Source: Prorocentrum cordatum
Lineage: Eukaryota; Sar; Dinophyceae; Prorocentrales; Prorocentraceae
DNA length: 40,000 bases
Reading direction: 5' to 3'
Assembly: GCA_963575745.1 (NCBI GenBank)
Contig: CAUYUJ010015703.1
Span: forward strand, 7,501 to 47,500
Of the stretch, positions 1 to 10,103 are shown one piece after another. The position numbers were made by a program, and so were the translations under genes. The notes under the pieces were generated by a model that ran no database searches, had not been told where the DNA came from, and worked only from the letters and a program-made list of their open reading frames with translations. Each line of letters opens with the position of its first letter. Position 1 is the stretch's first letter.

Positions 1-159
1 TGGAGGCTGAAGGCATGAAAGCCAGCTCAGATGCCAGGCTACACCGCTCAGGGCGGGCCCCGCTCCGCGGGGCCGAAGGTTGCGACAGGCCAGGCCCGCT
101 GGGCCTGGCCCGGGCCAGCGCGCCCCCCAGGGGCACCACGGCTCTGCCCTCCGGGCCTG

Positions 160-620
160 CCTCTTCTCCTCCTGTTCTTCTTCTTCCTTTCCTCTTCCTC
201 CTCCTCCTCCCTCCACCTCCTTCCTCCTCCTCCTCCTCCTCCTCCTCCCTCCTCTCCTCCCCCCTCCTCCCGCCTCCTCCTCCTCCTCCTCCTCCTCCTC
301 CTCCTCCTCCCTCCTCCTCCTCCTCCTCCTCCTCCTCCTCCTCCTCCTCCTCTCCTCCTCTTCCTCCATCTTCGCCTCCCCCCCCCCGCCTCCTCTTCTT
401 CTTCCTCCTCTCCTCCTCCCCTCCTCCTCCTCCTCCTCCTCCTCCGCCTCCTCCTCCCTCCTCTCCTCCTCCTCTCCTCCTCCTCCTCCTCCTCCTCCTC
501 CTTCCCTCCTATCCTCCTCCCCTCCTCCCTCCTCCTCCTCCTCCTCCTCCTTCCTCCTCCTCCTCCTCCTCCTCCTCCTCCCCCTCCCCCTCCCCCTCCC
601 CCTCCCCCTCCTCCTCTTGC
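160..620. repeat. CTC/CCT triplet microsatellite
   Basis: Nearly pure pyrimidine tract on the + strand made of CTC/TCC triplets with a short CCCCCT hexamer run near 580-610. All three frames stay open (poly-Ser, Pro, Leu), so the long ORFs here are artefacts. The strand bias makes it a candidate for triplex (H-DNA) formation. Confidence 0.95.
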
Positions 621-1051
621 AAAGCTCCTGCATCCGATCCTCGAGCCTCCTCCTGAAACTCATGATGGGCGCCTCGCTGGACTCTCCTCAAGCATCTTCC
701 CGCCGCTGTCGCAACGGCGGTGGCCACCACGCGCCAGCTCCTCATTGCGCCGGCGATCGTTACGGTTATTGCTCTTCCTATCCGCCTTTCGTGACCGTTG
801 TCCGTGGCGGCTGTCGTGGCTTCCACCACGACCTCCCCAGGCGCTCCAGAGGCCGCACGGGCTTGCCCTGCCTCAGCCGTAGCCTCGTGCTGACTGCCAC
901 CGTCGCTTGCCGGCATCTCCTGCCCAATCAGCGGGACCCAACCGATACCGTCCGACTCTTCCTGCTCCTTTGTGGCCCGGGCCGAGCTGCTTCTTCTCCT
1001 GGAGAACGGCCTGGACGGGGTCTGGCCCCGAGCCGGCCCGTCCAGCGCCAC
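509..1051 (-). CDS. hypothetical Ala-rich ORF running into a poly-Glu tract
   Basis: Minus-strand ORF of 180 residues starting ATG at 1051. Residues 1-140 look more protein-like than neighbouring low-complexity ORFs: mixed composition, an Ala/Val-rich stretch around residues 95-120, then an acidic region that becomes poly-Glu/Gly as it enters the triplet repeat. No family is recognised. No leader, splice signal or promoter is visible. It may be a chance ORF in GC-rich DNA. Confidence 0.22.
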   Translation of the reverse strand: MALDGPARGQTPSRPFSRRRSSSARATKEQEESDGIGWVPLIGQEMPASDGGSQHEATAEAGQARAASGAPGEVVVEATTAATDNGHERRIGRAITVTIAGAMRSWRVVATAVATAAGRCLRRVQRGAHHEFQEEARGSDAGALQEEEGEGEGEGEGEEEEEEEEEEGGGGGGGGRRGGG

Positions 1052-1139
1052 ACGAGAATCGATTTAGCTTGCCCCTCGCCTTTTCCTTGTTCGTCTGGCG
1101 GAGGCTTCCTTCCGCCCTCTAGGGAACGGGAGTTGGTGG

Positions 1140-1400
1140 TGGAGGTGCAGGTGCATGTGGAGGTTGAGGAGAATTAGGAGGAGAAGAGAGGAGGAGCGAG
1201 GAACAGTGAGAAGGAGGGAAGAGGGAGGAGAAGGAGAGAAGGAGGAGGAGGGGGAGGAAGAAGAAGAAGAAGTGGAGTAGGAAGAGGAGGAGAAGAAGAG
1301 AGCAGGAGCGAGGAGGAGGGAGGAGGAGGAGGAGGCCAAAGGGCAGCGGAAGGAAGAGGAGGAGAAGGAGGAGGAGGAGGAGGAGGAGGAGGGGACCAGG
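1140..1400. repeat. GGA/GAG purine-rich microsatellite
   Basis: Degenerate GGA/GAA triplet tract on the + strand, the mirror composition of the CTC tract 0.6 kb upstream. ORFs across it on the minus strand are poly-Ser/Pro artefacts. Confidence 0.9.
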
Positions 1401-1791
1401 GGCATTCGGCGAGGGAGGGGAGCGATGAGGAGGACGCAGATGGAAGTTGCCCGACTGCCATGCACGAGCTAAGTTTGTTCGGAGACGCGGGTCGAATCCA
1501 CTAGCGAACCAGCTTCTCTGATATAGAGAGACAGGTCCTCAGGGAGACGGGTCCTGGAACCCGCGGGGGCCCCCCCATGACCAGCAGCTCTCCATCTGGA
1601 GCCGGTTTTTGACGGCCCCAGGGCGCGCGAAGGGGCCCCAGGGAACCAACAACTACTAGACAACAGTGCCAAGGGGGGTCACCACAAAAGGGGCCGCCAA
1701 CTCCCGAGGATCGGGGTGCCAGGATGTGGCAGCGGCGCATGTGTTGGCCGATGTCGCGTGCGCCTGAAGGTCCTGGAGGACTTGGGTCGGG
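1401..1791. other. no gene seen; contains an old dispersed-repeat fragment
   Basis: No convincing coding sequence. About 80 nt at 1530-1610 is similar, in reverse complement, to 5243-5325 (shared words such as AGACGGG and CAGGACC), so it belongs to an old dispersed repeat. GGGTCGAATCC at 1488 looks like a tRNA T-arm, but no cloverleaf fits around it. Confidence 0.4.
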
Positions 1792-1942
1792 GGTGGACAG
1801 ACCTCCTACCCTGACACGTCGATTGCGGAATTTGCCGGTTTCGGTTCGCGCGAGGGCGTCGCGGCCGTCGTTCTTGCGGGTCCAGGTCCGTCGGTCCCGT
1901 TTTCAGTGAGGGGAGGTTTGTCAAAGGGAGGTCTTGTCCACC
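1792..1942. mobile_element. MITE-like TIR element, family D copy 1
   Basis: Starts GGTGGACAGACCTCC and ends with the near inverted complement GGAGGTCTTGTCCACC, giving 15-16 bp TIRs around a ~150-bp body with no ORF. Related bodies (shared core GGTTCGCG.GAGGGCGTCGCGGCCGT) occur at 32270-32450 and 34700-34830. No clear target duplication was found. Confidence 0.65.
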
Positions 1943-2144
1943 GCCGATTGGGGGCCCTCCTCCTCGAGACGGCGGCGACCCTCCCGAGTGGTGGCCCCTC
2001 CCGAGGGGTGGCCCCGCCCCGCCCTCGGGGCCCGTCTCCTTCCCGCCCGCCTCCGCTGCAGGGCGCGGACCCCCGGGGCGGGCCGCCACAGGGCGCCCGC
2101 CCTCGCCGCCCGCGGCCCGCGGCCCGCGGCGCGGGCGTGAGTCA
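1943..2144. other. very GC-rich segment, no gene assigned
   Basis: Extremely GC-rich stretch open in several frames on both strands. Nothing separates a coding frame from the others. It could hide a short exon. Confidence 0.3.
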
Positions 2145-2270
2145 GGAGGGGAAAAAACACACACAGACACAATTAATCGTCGATTCCCAGAAAATATGGG
2201 AAAATATGGGAAGTGGTGGGGAAGACAAAAACCCAGAAAATATACGAAAATATGGGGAATAGTTTTATTT
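2145..2270 (+). repeat. dispersed repeat family R, copy 1
   Basis: Segment beginning with A-rich CACACAGACAC, then CGATTCCCAG and several ATATGGGAAA-type words. The same order occurs at 24605-24725 and 35690-35805, so this is one interspersed family. It is AT-richer than its surroundings. No TIR or ORF was seen. Confidence 0.6.
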
Positions 2271-2329
2271 GTGTGTATTTATTTGTGTGTCCCAGGGCCC
2301 CTTCAGTGAGGCCCGGAGCTGGCTTCGGC

Positions 2330-2590
2330 ACGAACGAAATTCGGGGCCCAAGCGACGTTCCAAACGGCGCAGAACATCGTCCCAAACGACGCTCCGGTAC
2401 AATACCAGAACAATTCGGTATCATACCAGGTGATTCTGGTATATCGTACCAAGTGCCCTTCGGCTGGGCCCGCAAATGTAAAGTCACGCTACGAACGCAA
2501 ACTTGGTGTTATACCAAACGCGTTTGGTACAAACCCAAACTTTTCCGGTATTGTACCACATTTTTCCGGAGGTCAGCCGGGGCCCCGGAT
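2330..2590. repeat. cluster of GGTAT/ATACC inverted words
   Basis: Short complementary words GGTAT, ATACC, GGTAC and GTACC recur at least eight times in 250 nt, giving many possible small hairpins. The cluster ends in the palindrome GGATCCTGCAGGATCC at 2587. Function unknown. Adjacent open frames show no recognisable protein. Confidence 0.45.
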
Positions 2591-2773
2591 CCTGCAGGAT
2601 CCTGCGAAGACCCCCTCTGGCTGATCCGGGTTAGCGAGCCGCTCATGGCCGCGAGGCGGCCGCGCCTATTGGTTGACCCGGGTTTGCGAAGACCTGCGTT
2701 GCAGTTGTTTTTTCCTGCATTGCAGTTTTTTGGTTTCTTGCTGACCCGGGTCTGGATTGACCCGGGTCAGGGA

Positions 2774-2935
2774 AAGAATGGGTACAGTGCCCAACAGCAG
2801 TTTTAGTTCATTCTGAACCGGACTCGCTGTCCACACCGCCGCGGCCTGTGTCAATTCGAGGCAGAAGCCCGCCTGGCCAACAGCGGCCGCTGTTGGTTTG
2901 GAGCAGCATTTGTTGTTGGGCATTGTACCCATTTT
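2774..2935. mobile_element. fold-back element
   Basis: GAATGGGTACAGTGCCCAAC near 2777 is matched in inverted orientation by GTTGGGCATTGTACCCATTTT-like sequence ending near 2935, giving arms of about 20-25 bp around a ~110-nt loop. There is no coding potential. Confidence 0.6.
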
Positions 2936-3115
2936 TTCGTACCCACTTCGGGCGTCCAAATGGCTCTGGCTGCCGCCGCGCGCCCGTCGGCGGTGCCGCG
3001 TGCGGGGCCGCGCGGGGCAGCGAGGATCGCCGTGGAGGCGAGGGGTCCCGAGGCGAGGGTCGGGGGCGGCCAAGAGGGGGGTGGTGACTGGGGGGGGGAT
3101 GTCATGCAGGCTGTC

Positions 3116-3290
3116 GCAAACATGGATTTAAGGGGCGCGTCGATTAGCGACGGGTCCCGTTTCTGTAGGAAATCGCGGACTTCCGCCGCCAAGCGAGGCG
3201 CCACGGGCCGCATTTTGGGGAGGGCACCTCCCCCGATCCATGGATTTGGCGATCGCGCGCCAAATCCATGGATCGCTAATCCATGTTTGC
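3116..3290. mobile_element. MITE-like TIR element, family Q copy 1
   Basis: Begins GCAAACATGGATTTA and ends TAATCCATGTTTGC. An inner palindrome surrounds the words CCATGGATTTGG and CCAAATCCATGG. A second, more diverged copy lies at 11329-11477 with the same internal order. No ORF. Confidence 0.7.
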
Positions 3291-4370
3291 GCGCCCCCAA
3301 ATCATGGCGTGGGTCATGATCTTTCCTCCGATTTCATGGCTCCTCTTCTCATTCAAGACGCTTCGCGTTCACCACCCGCCCATTCTTGCTCTCGCCGGAT
3401 GAGGCGAGGCAGCTGCAAGCCTGAATAAACATAGACGGAAAATAGCACAAGACCCCGTAGGTGCGGTTTGTTGTCTTTTCGTGGTTGTCATTCCTTTTTC
3501 ATCCCATCGCTTATTGGGCTCCGGTATGCCGCGCGGCCCATCGATGGGTGGCCCGGATGGTCGTCCCCAGGATGCCTAATCCACTGTAGGAGGCCAGAGA
3601 TAGCCAGAACGGCGGCGAAGACCAGCCAAAGATGCCTCGGAAACGGCCCCAATGGCGCCAAGGAGGGCCGAAGAGGGCCCGGAGAAGGGCCCAAAAGGGG
3701 CCCGAGACGAACCCGAGGCGGCCCAGGCGGGCTTTGGACAGCCCAAGCGTGAGCATCCCCGCATGGGGCCGCAGCCCCGTCCGTTTTCCGGTAAAAACTT
3801 GGCCGGTTCTGGGCCGTTCTGGGCTCCGCTTGGGGGCCTAAGTTGAGCCCGGGATCGTCCAAAATTGTGTCCTGAGCGTGTCCAAAGACGGTGTCGAAGT
3901 GTATACGCTGAAAGATGCCCCAGGCGAGCCCGGAAGTGAGGCGGAAGAGGCGTCCGGGCGATCCCCGGCGAGGCGAAAATCATCAAAAATTTGTATGTTT
4001 TGCTATATTTTGCAGGTTTCCAGTCTGTGCGCGTGGTTGAGCCCAAGAGGCGTTCTTGAGGGCCCCAGGAGTTGATTTTGGAGCCCAAAAGGGGAACCGA
4101 AGGAGCCAAAATAGAGCCCAAATGTGCCCGAAAAGTGTGTTGGAGGCGGTGTGAAAATCGAACTCGTCTTGGACGCCATTTGGAAGCCGTCTTGGGGCCG
4201 GAAAAGGGGATTGAGCGCAGCCGGGCGGCGGAATGGCGGAGGCGTCGGGGGGGGGAAGGGGGGTGGGCGAAGCTCTGGAAGGAGCCCTCGTAGTTAAATC
4301 TCACACGCCCATCTGCCCAGTGGGCGGGCGGATTTAATCGCTTCGCTCATTCCGCCGGCCATCGAGCGCT
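3291..4370. other. no gene seen
   Basis: About 1.1 kb without a recognisable gene. ORFs on both strands overlap each other and show no conserved motif. 3640-3730 is a degenerate AGGGCC/GGGCCC-rich repeat. An AATAAA-type word at 3424 has no upstream CDS to serve. Confidence 0.4.
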
Positions 4371-4374
4371 CCAT

Positions 4375-4520
4375 GGGGCCTCTTTGAAGCCTCTTGGGGG
4401 CCTCTTTGGGGCCTCCTAAGGGCGTCTTGGGGGCCTCTTGGGGGTCTCTTGGGGCTCCTTGGCGGCGTCTTGGAGCCCCCTGGGGCCTCTTGGGGGGCTC
4501 TTGGGGGCCTCTTGGGGCGG
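4375..4520. repeat. degenerate CCTCTTGGGG repeat
   Basis: About a dozen variants of CCTCTTGGGG/GCGTCTTGGG spaced 10-13 nt apart. The same word recurs at 9640-9690, 13480-13515 and 14870-15320, so this is a genome-style cryptic repeat rather than one tandem array. Confidence 0.75.
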
Positions 4521-4869
4521 GGTAGTCGAGTGCACCCCCCTCGGAGGCCACGATCCTCGTGAGGGGTGTCGAAAAGAGGCCCTCGAAACCATCTCTGAGT
4601 AGACCTGGTCGGGCTGCGGTCGGGATACTTTTCGCCGGGGGACCCCCAGGGGCCGCCCCGCGCGCGCGAACTAGAAATACTGATAACCAGTTACCGGAGA
4701 TCTTAGCACGCCTTTGGCCCGTTGGGCCGGCGAATTTCATTGCGTCCCTTGCCCCCCCCCCCGGCCGCGCACGTGCCGCCGGCCATGATTTGCGCCCCAC
4801 CCTCTTGGACGCCCCCCTCTTGGCCGCCCCCGACGAAGGCGAGGGGCCCCTAGGGGAAAGCGTAGACTT

Positions 4870-5001
4870 CAGAGCTCCGCGCGGTTTTGGGGGGATCGGC
4901 GCTGGGCACGCCTGGCAGCGCCTCCGTCGCCGCCCTTGGCGCGCTCCGCGCGCCATGGAGGGGGTTGCAGGGCAGGTCCAAGAACTCCGCGCGGACCCCC
5001 G
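4870..5001. mobile_element. fold-back element FB1, copy 1
   Basis: CTCCGCGCGG near the left end and its inverted partner CTCCGCGCGG.C near the right end enclose a GATCGGCGCTGG word and an inner GCGCTCCGCGCGCC palindrome. This is the arrangement seen in five further copies between 28 and 38 kb. It is the most diverged copy. Confidence 0.6.
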
Positions 5002-5062
5002 AACGCCTAGGTTTAGACAGCCGTCGGAGGTGTCTGGCCGACTTCGGGCTCCCGGGCCCTCC

Positions 5063-5090
5063 CCAAGCCCGAGCCCGAGCCCGAGCCCGG

Positions 5091-5151
<61 letters not shown>

Positions 5152-5228
5152 ATCGAGCCCGAGCCCGAGCCCGAGCCCAAGCCCGAACCCGAGTTCGAGC
5201 CCGAGCCCAAGCCCGAGCCCGAGCCTGA
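5063..5228. repeat. CCCGAG hexanucleotide array
   Basis: About 27 nearly perfect CCCGAG units. All frames are open, giving Ser-Pro, Ala-Arg or Glu-Pro dipeptide repeats, so the ORFs crossing it are not evidence of a gene. Confidence 0.97.
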
Positions 5229-5595
5229 GGCCATGGGACCATCAGAGAAAGATTCCGGATGGCGAGCTGGTCCCCGGGGAAGGCTTCGGGGTCCGGGGCC
5301 CGTCTCCCGCAGGACCTGCTTCCTTCATGCCACAGCCGGCCAGGTCGCCTCAGTCGCGCGAAGACATCGGCGCATCGCGGCGGGGGCCGCCGAGCTGGCC
5401 TTCTCCGGGCGCGAAGGCGCGAGGAGGCGCCTGCGTCTCGCGGGGGGCGCGATGCGCCGATTCCCGGGACCGGCAGGCCCCTGCGCCCGCCGCCCCCGTC
5501 CCTCTTTGCCTCGTGCTCGTGCTCCGCCCCTCCTCGCGGCGGATGGCCCCGGCTCGCGACGAGGGAGGCGCGAGGTCGGGGTAAGGGGGGAAGAG
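5229..5595. other. GC-rich segment, no gene assigned
   Basis: 5243-5325 is related to an inverted copy at 1530-1610. From 5335 to 5590 one + frame is Ala/Arg-rich and could be an exon, but no splice or family signal supports it. Confidence 0.3.
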
Positions 5596-5700
5596 CAGGA
5601 GGAGGAGGAGGAGGAGGAGGAGGAGGAGGAGGAGGAGAAGGAGGAGGAGGAGGAGGAGAGAAGGAGGAGGAAGAGGAAGGAGGAGGAGGAGAAGGAGGTT
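5596..5700. repeat. GGA/GAG microsatellite
   Basis: Purine-only triplet tract that abuts the TIR element starting at 5701. Confidence 0.92.
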
Positions 5701-5881
5701 CAGTCGGGGCGCTGAAGAAGGAACCCCTGTTCGCTTGGGAGGGGCTCGCCGTTCCTCAGTTGTTTTGCAGCTGGCCTCAGGTTGTCCTCCTTGGTTCTCG
5801 ATGGGAAATCGGAGTTTGACGCATGGAAAAAGAGGGACCCCGTTCCTTATTTTGGGTTCTTTTAGGTCAACGCCCCGACTG
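5701..5881. mobile_element. MITE-like TIR element, family V copy 1
   Basis: Starts CAGTCGGGGCGCTGA and ends TCAACGCCCCGACTG, a 15-bp imperfect TIR pair around a 181-bp body. The whole body is alignable to 33755-33931, including the internal words GAAGGAACCC, CCTCAGGTT and CATGGAAAAA. No ORF of note. Confidence 0.8.
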
Positions 5882-6367
5882 TAGGGAGCAGATGTCGTTG
5901 CTCTGTGCTGTACCTCTGCCCTTCTCCTTCCCCTCTCTTCCCTCCCCTTGTTTGTTTCTTTCAGTCTTGGCCGTGTTTGCATGGCGGATTTATTGTCACT
6001 GTTCACTGTTCACTGCTCACTATGCGGGGGCGAGCAGAAGCCCGGCGTCGCGGGAGAGTCGCCTGGGCAGTTCGGGTCAGCAATGAGGTCTTTGGCCAGG
6101 GGGGGGGGGCACTGCTCGGCATGGGAGCCTCGGGGGCCTGCCTCGGGGGAGGGGGGAGTCCTGAGGGAAACGAGCCCTGGGGCCAGGAAGGGCCTCGGGA
6201 GGCCTGAAATTCCGAAGACATCTGGGCGCCCTCTGCTCATGCCCGCGCCTCATCATCCCTCTTCCCTCTTCATCGTCATTCTTCCGTTTTCATCGTCCTC
6301 CCCCCTCACGCCCTCGGCTTTCCTCACCGCCATCACCTCCTCGTCATCCCTCCTATTTGTTTCCTCC
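5882..6367. other. no gene seen
   Basis: Mixed-composition DNA with a pyrimidine-rich stretch (5920-5965 and 6240-6370). Nothing recognisable. Confidence 0.35.
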
Positions 6368-6628
6368 CTTCTCCGAAGGCAGTTCCTATTACGTCGATGG
6401 CTCAGCCTGCGGTGAAAGCAGACGCTGCCCACAGTCGGAAACGGACGTCGTTCGTGACAATGTCAGCTTGCCCCATGTGGTTGGTTGTGGCTGGTCTTGA
6501 TGACGATAGCACGCCGCAGCGCTGGAGACGAAGAGGACGTGGAGTGCCAGAGAAAGTGGGTACAGTCAGTCCTAGACCAAATGGTGCGGGACAAGGGCTT
6601 CAACGCGGGTGCACACTATGTCTTGTAC
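6368..6628 (+). repeat. 261-bp dispersed duplication, copy A
   Basis: Aligns over its full length with 7108-7370 at an estimated 80% identity, starting at CTCCGAAGGCAGTTC and ending near GTCTTG. One + frame across its 3' half stays open to about 6799 and reads partly like protein (GDEED..., SVLDQ..VRDKGF, GAHYVL), but no family is recognised and the partner copy has a stop in that frame. Confidence 0.75.
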
Positions 6629-7107
6629 TTAGCAAAGATGTGGACATGTTACGTTTGGCAGACTATTGGTTGTTTGCCGACAATCGTTTCCGAGTTCGAC
6701 TTCTTCATGGCGCGGGTGCTCAGCACGCCAAAGCTAAACTCCGGCGCATTGTTCGAGCAATCGTTGAATACGTGTGTCATTGTTGTGGCCGTTTTTTAGG
6801 CCAGCACCAGCGCCGTTGGGGCCAAGCCGCAGCAGCCCCAGCCACAGCCGCAGCAAGCTTATCCAGCTAAATCGGTCGTGTCAAAAAAAAGGGGGCGTCA
6901 CAGGTGCGTCCTGACTGAGAGAAAAGTAGCAATGGTCGCGACAGAAAGTGGCGTCGCAGGTACATTCCGTCCGTATTACGAAGGGCCCCACGAGCACCCA
7001 ACCACATGGGCCAGGTGGCTCACACCCCTGGGCCGTGGTTACTACCCGCTCTGACAGCCGGGGGACGCCGCGATGTCACGAAAGAGGGGCGAATTGTTTA
7101 CTCCCTT
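6629..7107. other. spacer between duplicated segments, no gene seen
   Basis: Apart from the continuing open frame of copy A (to 6799) there is no coding signal. A CAGCCACAGCCGCAGCAAG run lies at 6838-6856 and a poly-A/poly-G run near 6883-6895. Confidence 0.35.
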
Positions 7108-7370
7108 TTTCCGAAGGCAGTTCTTGTGAGGTCGATGGCCCGGCCTGCGGTGAAAGCAGACGTTGCACATAGTCGGGAACGGGTGTCGTTCGTGACAACG
7201 TCAGCCTGCCCCATGTGGTTGGTTGTGGCAGGTTCTGGTGAGGATAGCCGACCTCGCGCCGAAACACTGGGGACGAAGAGGATTCAGGGTGCCCTAGGAA
7301 GTGGGCATAGTCAGTCCTGGACCAAAAGGTGCGCGACAAGGGCTTCAGCTCTGGTGCACATTACGTCTTG
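7108..7370 (+). repeat. 263-bp dispersed duplication, copy B
   Basis: Partner of 6368-6628. It differs by scattered substitutions and a few small indels. It carries an in-frame stop where copy A reads TGGGTACAG, so the shared reading frame is not maintained. Confidence 0.75.
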
Positions 7371-8130
7371 CATATTGCATATTGCAATGATATGGGTAAA
7401 GTTTGCTAACTATGTTCTGTCCTCGTCTTCGTCATCCCTGAATCCCTCTCGTCTTCATTCCTCCTCCCTCGTCCCTGCACGTCATCGGTTTCGAGCCAGA
7501 TCGATATGTGTGGGTCTTGGGGCTAGAAGTTCGGCGAAAACGCCAGGTTCGGAAAAATCGAGACGCCAGGATCTCACGGCTTCGCCGACGGCTCGTTCTC
7601 CAAGGATGTCTCGGGCGACCTGGGCCTCCGAGGGCCCAAGGGCGCGCCGTGACGGGCCGTGCGGTGAGGTCTCTTCCTGTTCCGAGGGCACCGCGCGGTC
7701 CGTCCCCCACGCGGTCTTGGGACCACCGATCCTCGTCTCCCGGCCGGCCTCTCAGGCCCGTGGCACCGCCGGCGTGCCAGCGCGGCCGCCTTCCGCCCCC
7801 GAATGGGGCAACGATGCGGGGGAGAACGCCTCCTCCCCCAGTCGCCCACTGATCGTTGACGGGGGCCTGATAGCCCCACCCCGCCCACGAACGCGGGGAT
7901 TCGCCATCGGAGGCCTTTTGTCGAGGGCGCATCGCCGATTCCAGCGCGATGCTACCCCCCACCGAGCTGGTCCCCCCCATCGTTGCCCTTCACCCCGGGC
8001 GCGCACGGGCATGGCCCCGGCGGCGCCGATGGGTTCCTCTGGAGGGCAGCGCGCGAAGGAAGCGCGGCAGGACCCGTGCTTGGCGCACCTGCTGGGCGAG
8101 TGCGCGCCCGAGGCGCGCCCGAGGGCCGAG
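7371..8130. other. no gene assigned; possible exon at 7990-8130
   Basis: 7371-7985 shows no gene. 7990-8130 is GC-rich and two + frames read plausibly as Ala/Gly/Arg-rich protein, but it runs straight into a triplet repeat and has no family signal. Confidence 0.3.
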
Positions 8131-8305
8131 GGAAGAGGAGGAGGGGGAGGAGGAGGAGGAGGAGGAGGAGGAGGAGGAGCAGCAGCAGGAGCACGAAGAG
8201 AAGGAGGAGGAGGAGGAGGGAAAGAGGAGGAGGAGGAGGATGAAGAGGAGGAGGAGGAAGAGGAGGAGGAGGAGGAGGAGGAGGAGGGGGAGGTGGAGGA
8301 GTAAT
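8131..8305. repeat. GGA/GAG microsatellite
   Basis: Purine triplet tract with a short AGCAGCAGC island. ORFs reading Gly/Glu/Arg-rich sequence across it are artefacts. Confidence 0.92.
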
Positions 8306-8679
8306 CAAATTCACAGGAGGAGGAGAACCGGTGCAAACCCAAGACTCATCAACGATGTTGAAAGACACCCTCCCTCCAAGATCCCTCTTCGTAGGCCCCC
8401 ACGAGGCCTCATTCCATTTAGGGATGTGTCCCGTTGGGGGACAACCGTGTGAACATCTTGAAGCGGGCCAGAACACCATTCTCAGGACTTCAATACCGCG
8501 AGTTAGCCTGACTGCCACGTCTTGGCGATCCTGAAGCGCGCAAGTCAACCATTTCTGGGATTCCAACACCATGAATCAACGTAAATGTTGCGCCTTGACA
8601 ATCCTGAATGGTCCCAAAACACCATATCTGGTACATGACCATGAGAGCCAGCGCAACTCTTGCAAATTCCTAAAAACGA

Positions 8680-9041
8680 ATGGCGCGGCTCCCAGGTGAG
8701 AGACGCAGATTAAAAAGGAACTGCCCTGAATCCATGAAGCTCCTGCAATTTGTCAGGAAGAATGTGCGCGGCATTAAGGCGAGAGCCACATGTTGAAAAC
8801 GACCCGCCATCACTGCGAGAAACTCTTGCAAGTGTTTTTGAAGAATCTGCGCGGCGCTATGGCGAGAGCCGCATGGTGACAACGATCCGCCCTGGATCCG
8901 CAAAACTCTTGCACTTTAAAAAAACGAATGTGCACGGCGCTCAGGCGAGAGCCCCATGTTGAAAACCGACCGCCTTGAATCGGTGAAACTCTGGGAAGTT
9001 TTTTCTATATATACTAAAAAAAAACGAATGTGCACGGCGCT

Positions 9042-9090
<49 letters not shown>

Positions 9091-9330
9091 GAGAGCCACA
9101 TGTTAAAAACCACCCGCCGTCAGTCCGTGAAACTCTTTCCATGTGTTAAATCGAATCTGCGCGGCGCTAAGGCGAGAGCCACATTTTGAAAACGACCCGC
9201 CATCAATCCGTGCAATTATTGCAGATTGCATACTGTTATGAACAATGTGCGCGGCGCTCAGGCGAGATCCACAGTTTGAAAGCAACCCGTCTTCCATCTA
9301 TGAAATTCTTGACAGTTTCTCGGCACCAGA
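8680..9330. repeat. tandem array, ~83-100 bp unit, 7 diverged copies
   Basis: Units begin with AATGTGCGCGGCGCT.AGGCG, continue GAGAGCCACATGTTGAAAAC, then GACCCGCC, TCCGTGAAACTCTTGCA. Starts fall near 8680, 8760, 8843, 8928, 9027, 9150 and 9243. Copies differ by roughly 15-30% and in length of the A-rich linker. A looser related stretch precedes it (8430-8670). Confidence 0.85.
9042..9095. repeat. GA dinucleotide run inside a tandem unit
   Basis: In one unit of the surrounding array the segment CAGGCGAGAGCC is replaced by a ~50-nt GA/GAAA run that keeps the flanking GGCGCT and GAGCCACATG words. Confidence 0.95.
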
Positions 9331-9424
9331 ATCTTAAATAGTGGGGGGGTCTCAGGCAGAACGCCCGGCCCGCCCTGTCGACCAGTCCCGGGGTGCGACA
9401 CGGAGGAGTTATCTGCAACGAGAA

Positions 9425-9580
9425 GGAATGGAGGAGGAGGAGAAGGAGGAGGAGGAAGAGGAGGAGGAGGAGGATCGGGAAGGGGAAGGGGAGAAGGAGG
9501 ACGACGAGGAGGAGGAGGAAGGGGAGGATGGGGAGGAAGGGGAGAAGGAGGAGGAGGAGGAAGAGGAGGCGGATCGAAGG
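9425..9580. repeat. GGA/GAG microsatellite
   Basis: Degenerate purine triplet tract, followed by a short TCTTGGGG-type repeat (9640-9690) and a poly-G run near 9725-9737. Confidence 0.9.
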
Positions 9581-9965
9581 TCCCAAGGTTGCCCCGAGAG
9601 GGCTCGGAGATGGCCGCTGGTCGCGCGGCCCGCAGCGCCTCCTGGGCCATCTTGGGGTCCTCTTGGGCCATCTTGGGACCTTATTTTCGGTGCCTCGTGG
9701 CCGGCTTGGGGGAATTACTGTTTTGGGGGGGGGGGGTCGTTGGCGTGCGCTGGCGTCTGGTAATCGGTGAGAGGGTGCCGATCCAGCGCTGATCAGCATC
9801 GATTGGCGTCGGCCGGCGTCGTTTAGCGCCAGGCCGCAGGAGCCAGCAACAGGCCAGCGGAGACGACCGCGCTTCGCTCGGCGTGGTCGGGGCCGCGGAG
9901 CTGAGGTTTCGACGTCGCGAACAAGCTTCAACATCGTAAGCAAGTCGGCCGGAGCCCTAAACTTC
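9581..9965. other. no gene seen
   Basis: Contains the TCTTGGGG-type words and GATCAGCATCGATTGGCGTCGG-like short repeats (9781-9830). No coding evidence. Confidence 0.35.
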
Positions 9966-10091
9966 AGTCGGGCATGTCCCTCTGCAGGAGCAAAACTCAC
10001 AAGCAGTCAAAACATAGTGCGGGGATCACTGTCTTCCTATGTATGTTTCATTGTTCGTCCAAAATCGTCCTATGGGGGGACAGGCCCGACC
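9966..10091. mobile_element. MITE-like TIR element, family B copy 1
   Basis: Left end AGTCGGGCATGTCCCTCTGC, right end the inverted GGGGGACAGGCCCGACC. The body is ~125 bp with the internal word ATAGTGCGGGGA. Other members are at 27907-28059 (complete), 24916 on and 33716 on (left ends), and 10702-10742 (right end). Confidence 0.75.
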
Positions 10092-10103
10092 CAACCCGGA
10101 ATC

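Noticed and set aside
15-1177. Long Ser/Pro/Leu-rich ORFs
   Set aside because: They are translations of the CTC microsatellite in its three frames.
1480-1560. tRNA-like GGGTCGAATCC
   Set aside because: Only a T-arm-like word; no matching acceptor, D or anticodon stems.
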